From: Frigoribacterium sp. Leaf415
Lineage (GTDB): Bacteria > Actinomycetota > Actinomycetes > Actinomycetales > Microbacteriaceae
Assembly (NCBI RefSeq): GCF_001424645.1
Contig: NZ_LMQR01000001.1
Span: 2,678,621-2,742,620 of the forward strand
Reading direction: 5' to 3'
DNA: 64,000 bases
Positions 34,289-42,874 of this stretch are shown here, in pieces. Numbering within the stretch: the stretch's first letter is position 1; each line of letters begins with the position of its first letter. The position numbers and the translations under genes were made by a program. The notes under the pieces were generated by a model. That model was given only the letters and a program-made list of their open reading frames with translations. It did not search any database and had not been told where the DNA came from.

Positions 34289-35206
34289 TCAGTGCACGTA
34301 CTCGAGCGCGTCGGTGCCCACGGCCCGCAGGGCGTCGAGGGCGCGGAGGCGGTGGGCGAGCGTCAGGTCGTCGAACGTGACGATCACGCAGTACGCCACG
34401 CTGCGGTGCGGCCCGCGCAGCACCCCGAGCTCGGAGCGCACCCCCGGGTCGCCGCCCGTCGTGTGGACGATCTGGAGGTCGTGGTCGAGTCGTCGGTGCC
34501 CGAGCGGATCGAGACCGAACGGTGCGGCGACGAGCGACGTGTCGGCACCCAGCGACAGCCAGCCGAGCACCCGGTTCGACACGGCGCGGTCGACGACCTC
34601 GCCGCGGGCCAGGGACACCATCAGGCCGGCCAGCTCGTGGGCCGAGCCCACGGCGAGCGCGGGCGCGTCGTCGGGGCCGCGCGACGACCGCGTCACGTCG
34701 AGGAGGGCCGTCTTCGTGAGCCCGAGCGACTCGCCCCGTGCCCGCACCGCGGCCAAGCCGACCCGCCCGATGAGCGCGTCGATCGCCGCCGCGTCGCGGA
34801 AGGCTCCGACGAGCGTCGCCGCGTCGGTCACCGGGAGGCTCGTCCGGCGGAGGTAGGGCCAGAGACCGCCGGGCCCCTGGTCGCCGGGGTCGCCCGGTCG
34901 GTCGAGTTCGTCGAGCGGGCGCAGCGTGCCGTCCTCGATGCGGGCCGACACCTCGATCAGCAGCAGGACGGCACCGAGCTGCCCGACCGGCAGAGCCAGG
35001 TGCTCGTCGACGCTCAGCAGGTCGGCACCCGAGTCGAGGTCACCGACCGAGGCCGAGACCTGACCGCCCGCGAGGGCCAGGTCGCCCAGTGCCGCGAACG
35101 ACGACGAGAACGACTCGAGCGCGCGACCGCCGCCGTGACGCGGCTCGTGGTCGGCGCCGTCGGCGTTCTCGCGTCGGGCGCGGCGCCCGGGCCCCGGACC
35201 TACCAA
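34289..35206 (-). CDS. Beta-lactamase-fold protein lacking catalytic Ser and Lys
   Basis: The ~305-aa protein aligns by eye with class A beta-lactamase-like serine hydrolases: LSVDEHLALPVGQLGAVLLLIEVSARIEDG is the helix that should carry S-x-x-K (typically ASVGKVLLL), but Ser is Gln and Lys is Ala. The KTG strand appears as HTTGGDPGVRSELGVLRG. Both nucleophile and base are therefore missing. No ATG or GTG fits the full domain. A TTG at 35206 overlaps the pepO stop (TTGGTAG) and gives the normal family length, so translational coupling to pepO is inferred. A later start is possible. It has no signal peptide. Confidence 0.65.
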   Translation of the reverse strand: MVGPGPGRRARRENADGADHEPRHGGGRALESFSSSFAALGDLALAGGQVSASVGDLDSGADLLSVDEHLALPVGQLGAVLLLIEVSARIEDGTLRPLDELDRPGDPGDQGPGGLWPYLRRTSLPVTDAATLVGAFRDAAAIDALIGRVGLAAVRARGESLGLTKTALLDVTRSSRGPDDAPALAVGSAHELAGLMVSLARGEVVDRAVSNRVLGWLSLGADTSLVAAPFGLDPLGHRRLDHDLQIVHTTGGDPGVRSELGVLRGPHRSVAYCVIVTFDDLTLAHRLRALDALRAVGTDALEYVH

Positions 35207-37164
35207 ATCGTGACGCGCTCCTCGACCGGCAGCCACAGCGCGTCGCTCTCGGTGACGCCGAACGTCTCGTAGAACTCGTCGATGTTGCGCACGATCTGGT
35301 TGCAGCGGAACTCGTTCGGCGAGTGCGGGTCGATCGAGATGAGGCGGATCGCCTCTTCGTCGCGCAGCTTGATCTGCCAGGCCTGGGCCCAGCTGAGGAA
35401 GAACCGCTCGGCGCCGGTCAGACCGTCGACCACGGGCGGCTCGTCGCCGTCGAGCGAGATGAGGTAGGCCTTCCAGGCGATCGAGAGCCCACCGAGATCG
35501 CCGATGTTCTCGCCGATCGTGAGAGCGCCGTTGACGTGGTGGTCGGGCACCTGCTTCGGGGCGAGGGCGTCGTACTGCGCGATGAGCGACGAGGTGAGCT
35601 TCTCGAAGGCCTCGCGGTCGGCGGGGGTCCACCAGTCGGTCAGCTTGCCGTCGCCGTCGTACTTCGAGCCCTGGTCGTCGAAGCCGTGGCCGATCTCGTG
35701 GCCGATGACGGCGCCGATGGCCCCGTAGTTGGCGGCGGCGTCGCGGTTCTCGTCGAAGAACGGGAACTGCAGGATCGCCGCGGGGAAGACGATCTCGTTC
35801 ATGCCCGGGTTGTAGTACGCGTTGATGGTCTGCGGCGTCATGAACCACTCGTCGCGGTCGAGCGGCTTGCCGATCTTGCCCAGCTCGCGGTCGAAGCCGA
35901 AGGCGGCGGTGGCACGCACGTTGCCGACCAGGTCGGCGGGGTCGATCGACAGGGCGGAGTAGTCGCGCCAGGTCGAGGGGAAGCCGATCTTGGGCGTGAA
36001 CTTCTCGAGTTTGTCGAGGGCCCGGGCACGGGTCTCGTCGGTCATCCACTCGAGGCCCGTGATGCTCTGACGGTAGGCCTCGACGAGGTGGGCGACGAGG
36101 ACGTCCATCGCCGTCTTGGCCTCGGGCGCGAAGTGCCGCTCGACGTAGATGCGGCCGACGGCCTCGCCGAGGGCACCCTCGACGAGCGAGACGCCGCGCT
36201 TCCAGCGGGCGCGCTGCACGGGGGTGCCCGTCAGCGTGCGACCGTAGAAGCCGAAGTTCGCCTCGACGAAGGGCGTCGACAGGTAGGCGGCCGTCGAGCG
36301 GACGATCTGCCAGCGCAGCCAGTCGCGCCAGGCGTCGACGCGGTCGTCGGTCAGCAACGTGGCCAGCCCGGTCACGAACGACGGCTCGCGCACGACGAGC
36401 TCGTCGAAGACCCCGGCCGGGCCGCCGACGGCGTCCCGCCAGGCCGTCAGGTCGACCCCCTCGGCGAGCGCGTCGAACTCGGCCCAGGGCAGCAGGTTGT
36501 AGGTCTTGTCGCTGTCGCGGGTGGCGACGTTGCTCCAGTGGTGCGAGGCGAGGGCGGTCTCGAGCTCGATCACGCGGTCGGCACGGGCCGAGACGTCGTC
36601 GAGGCCGGCGAGCCCGAGCATCTGTTCGACGAACGCCCGGTAGGCGGTCCGCACGGACTCGAACTTCTCGTCGCGGTAGTACGACTCGTCGGGCAGGCCG
36701 AGGCCGCCCTGTTCGACGAAGACGACGTAGCGCTCGGGGTCGCCCGGGTCGTTGTCGACGAAGAGCTGCACGACGCTCGGCATGCCCTGCTTCTCGAGCG
36801 AGCCCACGAGGCGCGTGAACGAGGTCACGTCGGTCACCTTCTCGACCTCGGCCAGGAGCGGTTCGAGGGGCGCGGCGCCGAGCGCCTCGATGCGCTCCTC
36901 GTCGGTGAAGCTGGTGAAGAGGTCGCCGACCTTGCGGGCCTCGGTGCCGGGTTCGGCGGACTGCGACTCGATCACGATCTCGCGGACAGCCTTCTCGGCC
37001 TCTTCGGCGAGCAGGTAGAAGGAGCCGTAGCGCGCCTTGTCGTCGGGGATCTCGGTGCGGTCGATCCACGCGCCGTTGACGTGCCGGAAGAGGTCGTCCT
37101 GCGGGCGGACCGCCGGGTCGAGTTCGTCGGTCTGGATTCCGCTGCTCAGTGCGTCGCTGGTCAT
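35200..37164 (-). CDS. pepO: M13 family zinc metallopeptidase (neprilysin/PepO type)
   Basis: The 654-aa enzyme has the M13 zinc motif GHEIGHGFDDQGSKYDGDG, the third ligand region LTIGENIGDLGGLSIAWKAY, the substrate-binding NAYYNPGMNEIVFPAAILQ and the terminal NEFRCNQIVRN. M13 peptidases cut peptides up to about 40 residues. There is no signal peptide or membrane helix, so it acts in the cytoplasm. The start at 37164 is set by the TAGGCT box 7 nt upstream; the longer frame upstream looks noncoding. Confidence 0.93.
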   Translation of the reverse strand: MTSDALSSGIQTDELDPAVRPQDDLFRHVNGAWIDRTEIPDDKARYGSFYLLAEEAEKAVREIVIESQSAEPGTEARKVGDLFTSFTDEERIEALGAAPLEPLLAEVEKVTDVTSFTRLVGSLEKQGMPSVVQLFVDNDPGDPERYVVFVEQGGLGLPDESYYRDEKFESVRTAYRAFVEQMLGLAGLDDVSARADRVIELETALASHHWSNVATRDSDKTYNLLPWAEFDALAEGVDLTAWRDAVGGPAGVFDELVVREPSFVTGLATLLTDDRVDAWRDWLRWQIVRSTAAYLSTPFVEANFGFYGRTLTGTPVQRARWKRGVSLVEGALGEAVGRIYVERHFAPEAKTAMDVLVAHLVEAYRQSITGLEWMTDETRARALDKLEKFTPKIGFPSTWRDYSALSIDPADLVGNVRATAAFGFDRELGKIGKPLDRDEWFMTPQTINAYYNPGMNEIVFPAAILQFPFFDENRDAAANYGAIGAVIGHEIGHGFDDQGSKYDGDGKLTDWWTPADREAFEKLTSSLIAQYDALAPKQVPDHHVNGALTIGENIGDLGGLSIAWKAYLISLDGDEPPVVDGLTGAERFFLSWAQAWQIKLRDEEAIRLISIDPHSPNEFRCNQIVRNIDEFYETFGVTESDALWLPVEERVTIW

Positions 37165-37171
37165 GCCCGTC

Positions 37172-37177
37172 AGCCTA
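37172..37177 (-). promoter_or_regulatory. -10 box TAGGCT, probable leaderless start of pepO
   Basis: On the minus strand TAGGCT (37177 to 37172) ends 7 nt before the ATG at 37164. Confidence 0.55.
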
Positions 37178-37269
37178 GGTGAGGCCCCCGACGGCGGGCC
37201 GGGCCGGGCCCGCCGCGGCCCGGGCCGACGAGGTCGTCCCAGGAAACACGGAGGAAACGGCACCCCCAG

Positions 37270-37275
37270 TACAGT
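37270..37275 (+). promoter_or_regulatory. -10 box TACAGT, probable leaderless start of the permease gene
   Basis: TACAGT ends 7 nt before the ATG at 37283. Confidence 0.55.
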
Positions 37276-37282
37276 TCTCGGC

Positions 37283-38548
37283 ATGGCACTCCCCTGGGCA
37301 CTGCACGGTGACGGCAAGACGGTCGACCCGACCGAGATCGTGGCCCCGGAGGAGCGGCTCAGCTGGCCGCGCACGATCGGCCTCGGCGGTCAGCACGTCG
37401 TCGCGATGTTCGGCGCGACCTTCCTCGTGCCGATCATCACCGGGTTCCCGCCGAGCACGACGCTGTTCTTCTCGGGCATCGGCACCCTGCTCTTCCTGAT
37501 CATCACGAAGAACCGGCTGCCCAGCTACCTGGGCTCGTCGTTCGCCTTCCTCGCCCCGATCGCGGCCGCCACCGACGTGGGCGGCATCCCCCTCGCGCTC
37601 AGCGGCATCATCGTCGTCGGAGCCCTGCTCGCGGTGATCGGCGTGGTCGTGAACCTCGCGGGCACCCGCTGGATCGACGCCCTGCTGCCCCCGGTGGTCA
37701 GCGGCTCGATCGTCGCCCTCATCGGCTTCAACCTGGCCCCGGCCGCCCGCGACAACTTCGCGCTCTCACCGGGCATCGCCCTGATCACGCTCGCCGCGGT
37801 CGTGCTGAGCGCCGTGCTCTTCAAGGGCCTGCTCGGCCGCCTGTCGATCTTCGTCGGCGTCGTCGTCGGCTACGTCGCCGCAGTGATCGCGGGAGCCGTC
37901 GACTACAGCGCCGTCGCGGCCGCGCCGTGGGTCGGCCTGCCGACCTTCACGGCCCCCGCCTTCGACCTCGGACAGCTGCCGATCTACCTCGGGTTCCTGC
38001 CCGTCGTGCTCGCCCTCATCGCCGAGAACGTCGGCCACGTCAAGGGCGTCGGCCAGCTCACGAAGCGCAACCTCGACCCGCTGACCGGCCGGGCACTCTT
38101 CGCCGACGGCCTCAGCACGGTGCTCGCCGGCCTCGGCGGCGGCTCGGCGACGACCACCTACGGCGAGAACATCGGCGTGATGAGCGCCACCCGCATCTTC
38201 TCGACGGCCGCGTACTGGGTCGCCGGCGTCGTGGCGATCCTGCTCGGGCTGTCGCCCAAGATCGGCGCCGTCATCTTCACCATCCCGCCGGGCGTGCTCG
38301 GCGGCGTCACGACGGCGCTCTACGGTCTCATCGGCGTGATCGGCATCCGCATCTGGGTCGAGAACAAGGTCGACTTCAGCCGCCCGAAGAACCAGCTGAC
38401 CGCCGGCGTCGCGCTCATCATGGGCATCGCCGACTTCACCCTGGCCCTCGGAGGCGCGAGCTTCGGCGGCATCATCCTCGGCACGGTCGCGGCCATCGTG
38501 GTGTTCCACGTGATGAACGGGCTGGGTCGGCTCCGGGGCACCGACTGA
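37283..38548 (+). CDS. Uracil/xanthine permease (NCS2 family)
   Basis: The 421-aa protein has about 12-14 hydrophobic segments. NCS2 signatures are WPRTIGLGGQHVVAMFGATFLVPIITG near the N-terminus, LPPVVSGSIVALIGFNLAP, and the substrate-site helices LIAENVGHVKGVGQLTKRNLDP and GGGSATTTYGENIGVMSATR. The AENVGH and TTTYGENIG segments match UraA-type uracil permeases, which import uracil with protons. It is followed after 2 bp by a MATE gene, so they form one unit. Confidence 0.92.
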   Translation: MALPWALHGDGKTVDPTEIVAPEERLSWPRTIGLGGQHVVAMFGATFLVPIITGFPPSTTLFFSGIGTLLFLIITKNRLPSYLGSSFAFLAPIAAATDVGGIPLALSGIIVVGALLAVIGVVVNLAGTRWIDALLPPVVSGSIVALIGFNLAPAARDNFALSPGIALITLAAVVLSAVLFKGLLGRLSIFVGVVVGYVAAVIAGAVDYSAVAAAPWVGLPTFTAPAFDLGQLPIYLGFLPVVLALIAENVGHVKGVGQLTKRNLDPLTGRALFADGLSTVLAGLGGGSATTTYGENIGVMSATRIFSTAAYWVAGVVAILLGLSPKIGAVIFTIPPGVLGGVTTALYGLIGVIGIRIWVENKVDFSRPKNQLTAGVALIMGIADFTLALGGASFGGIILGTVAAIVVFHVMNGLGRLRGTD

Positions 38549-38550
38549 GC

Positions 38551-39876
38551 GTGCGCCTCCGCTCGCCCCTCGACCGCGAGATCCTCCGCCTGGCCGTGCC
38601 GGCGCTGGGGGCGCTCGTGGCCGAGCCGCTCTTCCTGCTCACCGACACCGCCCTCGTCGGCCACCTCGGCTCGGTGCCGCTCGCGGGGCTCGGGGTGGCG
38701 AGCGTCATCCTGCAGACGGCCCTGGGGCTGCTGATCTTCCTCGCCTACGCGACCACCCCGACGGTCGCACGGCGGCTGGGGGCCGGCGACCAGCGGGGCG
38801 CGATCCGGGCCGGGGTCGACGGCATGTGGTTCGCGCTGCTCGTCGGCATCGTCGTCGCAGGGTCGGGCGCGGTCGCCGCCGAGCCGCTCGTGGGCCTCTT
38901 CGGCGTGGCCGACGAGGTCGCCGAGGCGGCGACGACCTACCTCTCCGTCTCGCTGCTCGGCCTGCCCGGCATGCTGCTCGTGATCGCCGCGACGGGCCTG
39001 CTGCGCGGCCTGCAGGACACCCGGACGCCCCTCGTCGTCGCCACCGTCGGCTTCGCCGCGAACGCCGGCCTCAACGCGCTGTTCCTCTACGGCTTCGGCT
39101 GGGGAATCGCCGGCTCGGCCGCCGGCACCGTCGTCGCGCAGTGGGGCATGGCCGCCGTCTACGTGGTGATCGCGGTGCGGGCGGCCCGGGCCGTCGGCGC
39201 CGACCTCCGTCCGGGGCTCGCCGGGGTCGGTCGCACCGCGCAGGCGGGCGGCTGGCTGCTCGTGCGGAACGCGGGTCTGCGGGCCGCGCTCCTCGCGACC
39301 GTCGCGGCCGCCGCCTCCTCGGGGGTCACCGGCCTGGCCACCATCCAGGTCGCGCTGACGCTCTTCAGCACGCTGGCCTTCGCCCTCGACGCCCTCGCGA
39401 TCGCGGGGCAGGCGATGGTCGGTCACGCCCTCGGACAGGGCGACCGCGAACGAGTGCGGGCGATCACGCGACGGCTGATGCTCCTCGGCGTGGGCGGCGG
39501 CGTGGTGCTGGGCGCCGTCCTGGCCCTGCTCGCGCCGGTGCTCGCGCCCGTCTTCAGCCCGGACCCGGGCGTGCAGGCGCTGCTGCCGTCGGTGGTCGTC
39601 GCGATGGCGGTCGGCATCCCGCTCGCCGGCTTCGTGTTCGTGCTCGACGGCGTGCTGCTCGGCGCGGGCGACGCCCGCTACCTCGCGATCGCGTCGGTCG
39701 TCAGCGTGCTCGCCTACCTCGCGGTGCTGCTCCCGGTGGAGGCGCGGGCCGGCACCACGACGTCGGGTGCCGTCGCGCTCTGGCTCGCGTTCGGCCTCGG
39801 GTACATCGGGGCGCGGGCGGTCACGCTCGGCCTGCGGGCCCGCACCGACCGGTGGATGGTGGTCGGCGCGCGCTGA
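38551..39876 (+). CDS. MATE family efflux transporter (DinF-like)
   Basis: The 441-aa protein has twelve hydrophobic helices in two similar halves. The N-terminal segment LRLAVPALGALVAEPLFLLTDTALVGHLG and the second-half ALDALAIAGQAMVGHALGQGDRE are the MATE/DinF signatures. These antiporters expel cationic compounds with sodium or protons. GTG at 38551 lies 2 bp after the permease stop; no separate promoter is seen. Confidence 0.9.
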   Translation: MRLRSPLDREILRLAVPALGALVAEPLFLLTDTALVGHLGSVPLAGLGVASVILQTALGLLIFLAYATTPTVARRLGAGDQRGAIRAGVDGMWFALLVGIVVAGSGAVAAEPLVGLFGVADEVAEAATTYLSVSLLGLPGMLLVIAATGLLRGLQDTRTPLVVATVGFAANAGLNALFLYGFGWGIAGSAAGTVVAQWGMAAVYVVIAVRAARAVGADLRPGLAGVGRTAQAGGWLLVRNAGLRAALLATVAAAASSGVTGLATIQVALTLFSTLAFALDALAIAGQAMVGHALGQGDRERVRAITRRLMLLGVGGGVVLGAVLALLAPVLAPVFSPDPGVQALLPSVVVAMAVGIPLAGFVFVLDGVLLGAGDARYLAIASVVSVLAYLAVLLPVEARAGTTTSGAVALWLAFGLGYIGARAVTLGLRARTDRWMVVGAR

Positions 39877-39914
39877 GCGTCGCCGCGGGTCGGCCACCGC
39901 CGCCCGGCGCGGCG

Positions 39915-40994
39915 TCAGCGCGCGGGCGGACCCGTCGTCGAGCCGGGGCGGAACACGCTCGTGAAGGTCGTGCCCTCGACCGGCTCGCCGGCGAGCAGCG
40001 CGAGCACCGCGCGACCGGCCGCGCGGCCCTTCTCGACGGCGGGCTGGACGACCGTCGTGAGGTCGGCGGCCCGCGGGTCGTCGAGCCGGACGCCGTCGTA
40101 GCCGACGACGCTCAGGTCGCCCGGCACCGACAGACCCAGGTCGTCCGCGGCCGCGATGACGCCCGACGCGAGCAGGTCGCTCTGCGCGATGACGGCCGTC
40201 GGCCGCTCCGCCTCGGGCACGTCGAGCAGCCGCAGGCCGGCGCGGTGTCCCTCGCTCGTCCAGCTGCCGCGCGTGGCCAGGCCGCCCACGCCGGGGAAGA
40301 CCTCGCGGGTGCCGCGCAGCCGCTCGAGCGTCGGCCACGAGGTGCCACGGGCCACCCGCTCGTCGGTGAGTTCGTCGTCCTGCCCACCGGTCGAGCGCCC
40401 GGGGCCGAGTTCGAGGGCGACGACGGCGACCCGTCGGTGGCCGAGGTCGTGCAGGTGCTGCGCCAGCAGGCGGGACGAGCCGACGTTGTCCTCGGCGATG
40501 TCGAGGACGCCCTCGGTCGGCGGGGCCTCGATCGAGACGACGGGGATGCCGCGCCGACGCATGATCGAGACGGACTCGTCGAGGCGGGTGCTGCAGCCGA
40601 ACAGCACGACCGCGTCGACCGGGGCGTCGAGCAGCCGGGAGCGCTCGCCCGCGGTCTCGGTGAGCAGCAGCAGCGAGTTGTCGGCCGGCCCCGTCACGTC
40701 GGCGATGCCGTCGAGCATCGCCACGTTGATCGGGTCGCGGAAAGCCGTGCTGAGGGTGGACTCGAGGACGGCCCCGACGATGCCGGAACGCCCGCGGCGC
40801 AGCGACCTCGCCCGCGGGTCCGGCCCGGCGTAGCCGAGTTCGTCGGCGGCGGCGAGCACCCGCGCGCGGGTCTCGTCCGACACGGGGCCGGTGCCGCTGA
40901 AGGCCAAGGAGGCGGTGCTCGCGCTGACCCCGGCGGCCCGCGCCACCGACGCGAGGGTCGGCCTCGCGGCGACGTCGCCCTCTGCCCGGCTCAT
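39915..40994 (-). CDS. LacI family transcriptional regulator
   Basis: The 359-aa protein has the LacI DNA-binding domain at about residues 11-60 (PTLASVARAAGVSASTASLAFSGTGPVSDETRARVLAAADELGY) and a periplasmic-binding-like effector domain (VGAVLESTLSTAFRDPINVAMLDGI, LLAQHLHDLGHRRVAVVALE, GDLSVVGYDGVRLDD). No sugar transport or catabolic gene is adjacent, so the ligand is unknown. The ATG at 40994 is 8 nt behind a TAGGCT box. Confidence 0.92.
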   Translation of the reverse strand: MSRAEGDVAARPTLASVARAAGVSASTASLAFSGTGPVSDETRARVLAAADELGYAGPDPRARSLRRGRSGIVGAVLESTLSTAFRDPINVAMLDGIADVTGPADNSLLLLTETAGERSRLLDAPVDAVVLFGCSTRLDESVSIMRRRGIPVVSIEAPPTEGVLDIAEDNVGSSRLLAQHLHDLGHRRVAVVALELGPGRSTGGQDDELTDERVARGTSWPTLERLRGTREVFPGVGGLATRGSWTSEGHRAGLRLLDVPEAERPTAVIAQSDLLASGVIAAADDLGLSVPGDLSVVGYDGVRLDDPRAADLTTVVQPAVEKGRAAGRAVLALLAGEPVEGTTFTSVFRPGSTTGPPAR

Positions 40995-41002
40995 GCTGCC
41001 GC

Positions 41003-41008
41003 AGCCTA
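41003..41008 (-). promoter_or_regulatory. -10 box TAGGCT upstream of the LacI gene
   Basis: On the minus strand TAGGCT (41008 to 41003) ends 8 nt before the ATG at 40994, at the edge of the spacing for a leaderless start. Confidence 0.4.
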
Positions 41009-41058
41009 GCCGACGGGACCGCACGGCCTCCGGGTGGCCGGTGACGGTCGGTGCGGCG

Positions 41059-41733
41059 TCAGTCGACGGGTCGCACCGGCGGCTCGTCGACGCCCAGGGC
41101 CGTGACGTAGTCGGAGGCGAGGCCCGGGAGCTGCGCCCATTCGCCGTAGTGCGCGGCGGCCTCCATGAGGTCGACGATCGCGCCGCGGACGGTCTCGCCG
41201 AGGGCGGGCCGCATGTCGTGCACCGCGACGGCCCTCGCGCTGCAGAGGATCTCGAGCGGCAGCAGCAGGTCGTCCAGCACGTGCTGACGGGCCGCCGGCG
41301 AGAGCACCTGCACGATCGCCCGGGCGAGGTCGAGGAAGTGGGCGACGTCCGCGGGCAGGGCGAGACCGTGGGCCGTGCAGGCCGGTCGGCGCACGCCGGG
41401 CTCAGGGACGTCCTCGAGCGAGGTCGCCTTGGTCGACGCCACGGAGATCATGCGGACGAGGTCGCGCAGCAGCACCTCGTTGAACCGCCGGTGCCAGACG
41501 ACGACGTGGGCCCCGCTGAACGGAGCGCGCACCACGACCTTCATGCGCCTCAGCTCGAAGAGGGCGAGGTGCACCTCGCCGGGGGTGACCCGGTGCTCCC
41601 GCACGATGGTGTCCACGTCGAGCGAGTCGCCGGGTGCGTAGCGCGCCGTGGCCAGGTCGACGAGCAGCAGTTCGGCCGTGTCGTGGGTCGTCGGCCGCAG
41701 CGCCCGGGTCGTGGCGGGCATCGGGTTCGGCAT
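41059..41733 (-). CDS. GntR-like regulator with FCD-type helical domain
   Basis: The 224-aa protein resembles GntR/FCD regulators but is divergent. A winged-helix-like start (TAELLLVDLATARYAPGDSLDVDTIVREHRVTPGEVHLALFELRRMKVVVRAPFSGAHVVVW) is followed by an all-helical region with spaced His/Asp residues. ATG at 41733 has a strong AGGAGG 6 nt upstream, which decides the start. Its promoter is the best consensus match in the window, with a near-palindromic AT-rich spacer, which suggests autoregulation. The ligand and targets are unknown. Confidence 0.78.
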   Translation of the reverse strand: MPNPMPATTRALRPTTHDTAELLLVDLATARYAPGDSLDVDTIVREHRVTPGEVHLALFELRRMKVVVRAPFSGAHVVVWHRRFNEVLLRDLVRMISVASTKATSLEDVPEPGVRRPACTAHGLALPADVAHFLDLARAIVQVLSPAARQHVLDDLLLPLEILCSARAVAVHDMRPALGETVRGAIVDLMEAAAHYGEWAQLPGLASDYVTALGVDEPPVRPVD

Positions 41734-41783
41734 CGTTCCTCCTGGAAGCGTCTCGGTGGTCGTCCTGCCGACCATCTGTCATG

Positions 41784-41812
41784 AATGTATTTCACATATG
41801 CATACCTGTCAA
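41784..41812 (-). promoter_or_regulatory. Consensus sigma-70 promoter TTGACA-N17-TACATT
   Basis: On the minus strand TTGACA (41812 to 41807) and TACATT (41789 to 41784) are 17 bp apart. The spacer contains the palindrome TATGCATA. A leader of about 45 nt precedes the ATG with its AGGAGG site, unlike the leaderless genes around. Confidence 0.75.
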
Positions 41813-41844
41813 CACGGCGACCGAGCGCCGTTCTCGTCGCCCCG

Positions 41845-41850
41845 TAGGAT
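41845..41850 (+). promoter_or_regulatory. -10 box TAGGAT, leaderless start of nucS
   Basis: TAGGAT ends 6 nt before the GTG at 41857, as at trhO and hemA. Confidence 0.65.
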
Positions 41851-41856
41851 CGTCGG

Positions 41857-42552
41857 GTGCGTCTCGTCATTGCCCGCTGTTCGGTCGACTACGCCGGTCG
41901 ACTGTCCGCCCACCTGCCCCTGGCCACGCGCCTCCTGATGGTCAAGAGCGACGGCAGCCTGCTCGTCCACTCCGACGGCGGCAGCTACAAGCCCCTGAAC
42001 TGGATGAGCCCGCCCTGCACGATCCGCACGGTCGAACCCGACGACGACCAACGCGAGGCCGGCGTCGTCGAGCTGTGGAAGGTCACGCAGGCGAAGACGG
42101 CCGACATCCTGGTGGTCTCGATCCACGAGGTCCTGCACGACTCGTCCCACGAGATGGGCGTCGACCCCGGGCTGACCAAGGACGGCGTCGAGGCCGACCT
42201 GCAGAAGCTGCTGGCCGAACAGATCGACCTGCTCGGCGAGGGCCACACCCTCGTCCGCCGCGAGTACATGACCGCCATCGGGCCGGTCGACATCCTGGCC
42301 CGCGACGCCGAGGGTGCCGCCGTGGCCGTCGAACTCAAGCGTCGGGGCGACATCGACGGGGTCGAGCAGCTCACGAGGTACCTCGAACTGATGAACCGCG
42401 ACCCGCACCTCGCCCCCGTGACCGGGGTGTTCGCCGCGCAAGAGATCAAACCGCAGGCCCGCACGCTGGCCCACGACCGGGGCATCCGCACCCTGCTGCT
42501 CGACTACGACGCCATGCGCGGACTGGACGACTCGCACTCCCGCCTGTTCTGA
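41857..42552 (+). CDS. nucS: Mismatch-specific endonuclease NucS (EndoMS)
   Basis: The 231-aa protein matches NucS across its length. The N-terminal dimer domain ([49 protein letters not shown]) precedes the nuclease core with GPVDILARD and [23 protein letters not shown], the D-ExK type metal site. NucS cuts both strands at G-T, G-G and T-T mismatches and replaces MutSL in many actinobacteria; it is known not to act on small insertions or deletions. Lone gene, leaderless by sequence. Confidence 0.95.
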   Translation: MRLVIARCSVDYAGRLSAHLPLATRLLMVKSDGSLLVHSDGGSYKPLNWMSPPCTIRTVEPDDDQREAGVVELWKVTQAKTADILVVSIHEVLHDSSHEMGVDPGLTKDGVEADLQKLLAEQIDLLGEGHTLVRREYMTAIGPVDILARDAEGAAVAVELKRRGDIDGVEQLTRYLELMNRDPHLAPVTGVFAAQEIKPQARTLAHDRGIRTLLLDYDAMRGLDDSHSRLF

Positions 42553-42569
42553 CCGGACGCGACGAAACC

Positions 42570-42598
42570 TTGTGATACTCACATTTCAGGGTTATATT
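42570..42598 (+). promoter_or_regulatory. Promoter TTGTGA-N17-TATATT with overlapping TGTGA-TAC-TCACA palindrome
   Basis: TTGTGA (42570-42575) and TATATT (42593-42598) are 17 bp apart. The perfect inverted repeat TGTGA-TAC-TCACA at 42571-42583 covers the -35 box, so a bound regulator would block or tune it. The downstream gene is the 66-aa ORF. Confidence 0.7.
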
Positions 42599-42633
42599 TC
42601 TCCTACGACCCCCATCGACCGCAGGAGCAACCC

Positions 42634-42834
42634 GTGACCTCACCGATCTTCGACACCCTGACCGCCGAACGCGAGGCGACCCCCGTCTTCGAGTCCCTCA
42701 CGCAGAGGCGCGACGACCCCCGGTGGGCGTTCGACACCGCGCACCCGAGCCCCGCCCCGGCCCCGAGCCCGACGTCGACGCGGAACGCCGTGACGGCCGT
42801 CGCGACGTGGCCGCTCCGGGCGGTCCCCTGCTGA
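42634..42834 (+). CDS. Small 66-aa protein with duplicated PxFxxL motif
   Basis: The short ORF is supported by a strong promoter 36 bp upstream and by AGGAG 7 nt before GTG at 42634. Its N-terminal half repeats one motif: SPIFDTLTAE (residues 3-12) and TPVFESLTQR (16-25). The second half is Pro/Ser/Thr-rich with no membrane helix or signal peptide. I do not recognise the family. Such a regulated small protein could be a stress-induced adaptor or binding peptide; that is speculation. It lies between nucS and a HAD gene. Confidence 0.6.
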   Translation: MTSPIFDTLTAEREATPVFESLTQRRDDPRWAFDTAHPSPAPAPSPTSTRNAVTAVATWPLRAVPC

Positions 42835-42836
42835 CC

Positions 42837-42868
42837 CCCGATCCGTAAGCTGCCCGATCCGTAAGCTG
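42837..42868 (+). repeat. Perfect 16-bp tandem duplication carrying the -10 box of the HAD gene
   Basis: CCCGATCCGTAAGCTG occurs at 42837-42852 and 42853-42868. The second copy supplies TAAGCT (42862-42867), 7 nt before the ATG at 42875, a leaderless arrangement; the first copy is a duplicate -10 box 16 bp further up. Confidence 0.85.
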
Positions 42869-42874
42869 GGGGCG

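Noticed and set aside
34212..34293. ACTGAG...CTCAGT inverted repeat between NUDIX and the beta-lactamase-fold gene
   Set aside because: The six-base arms coincide with the two stop codons and are 70 bp apart; likely chance.
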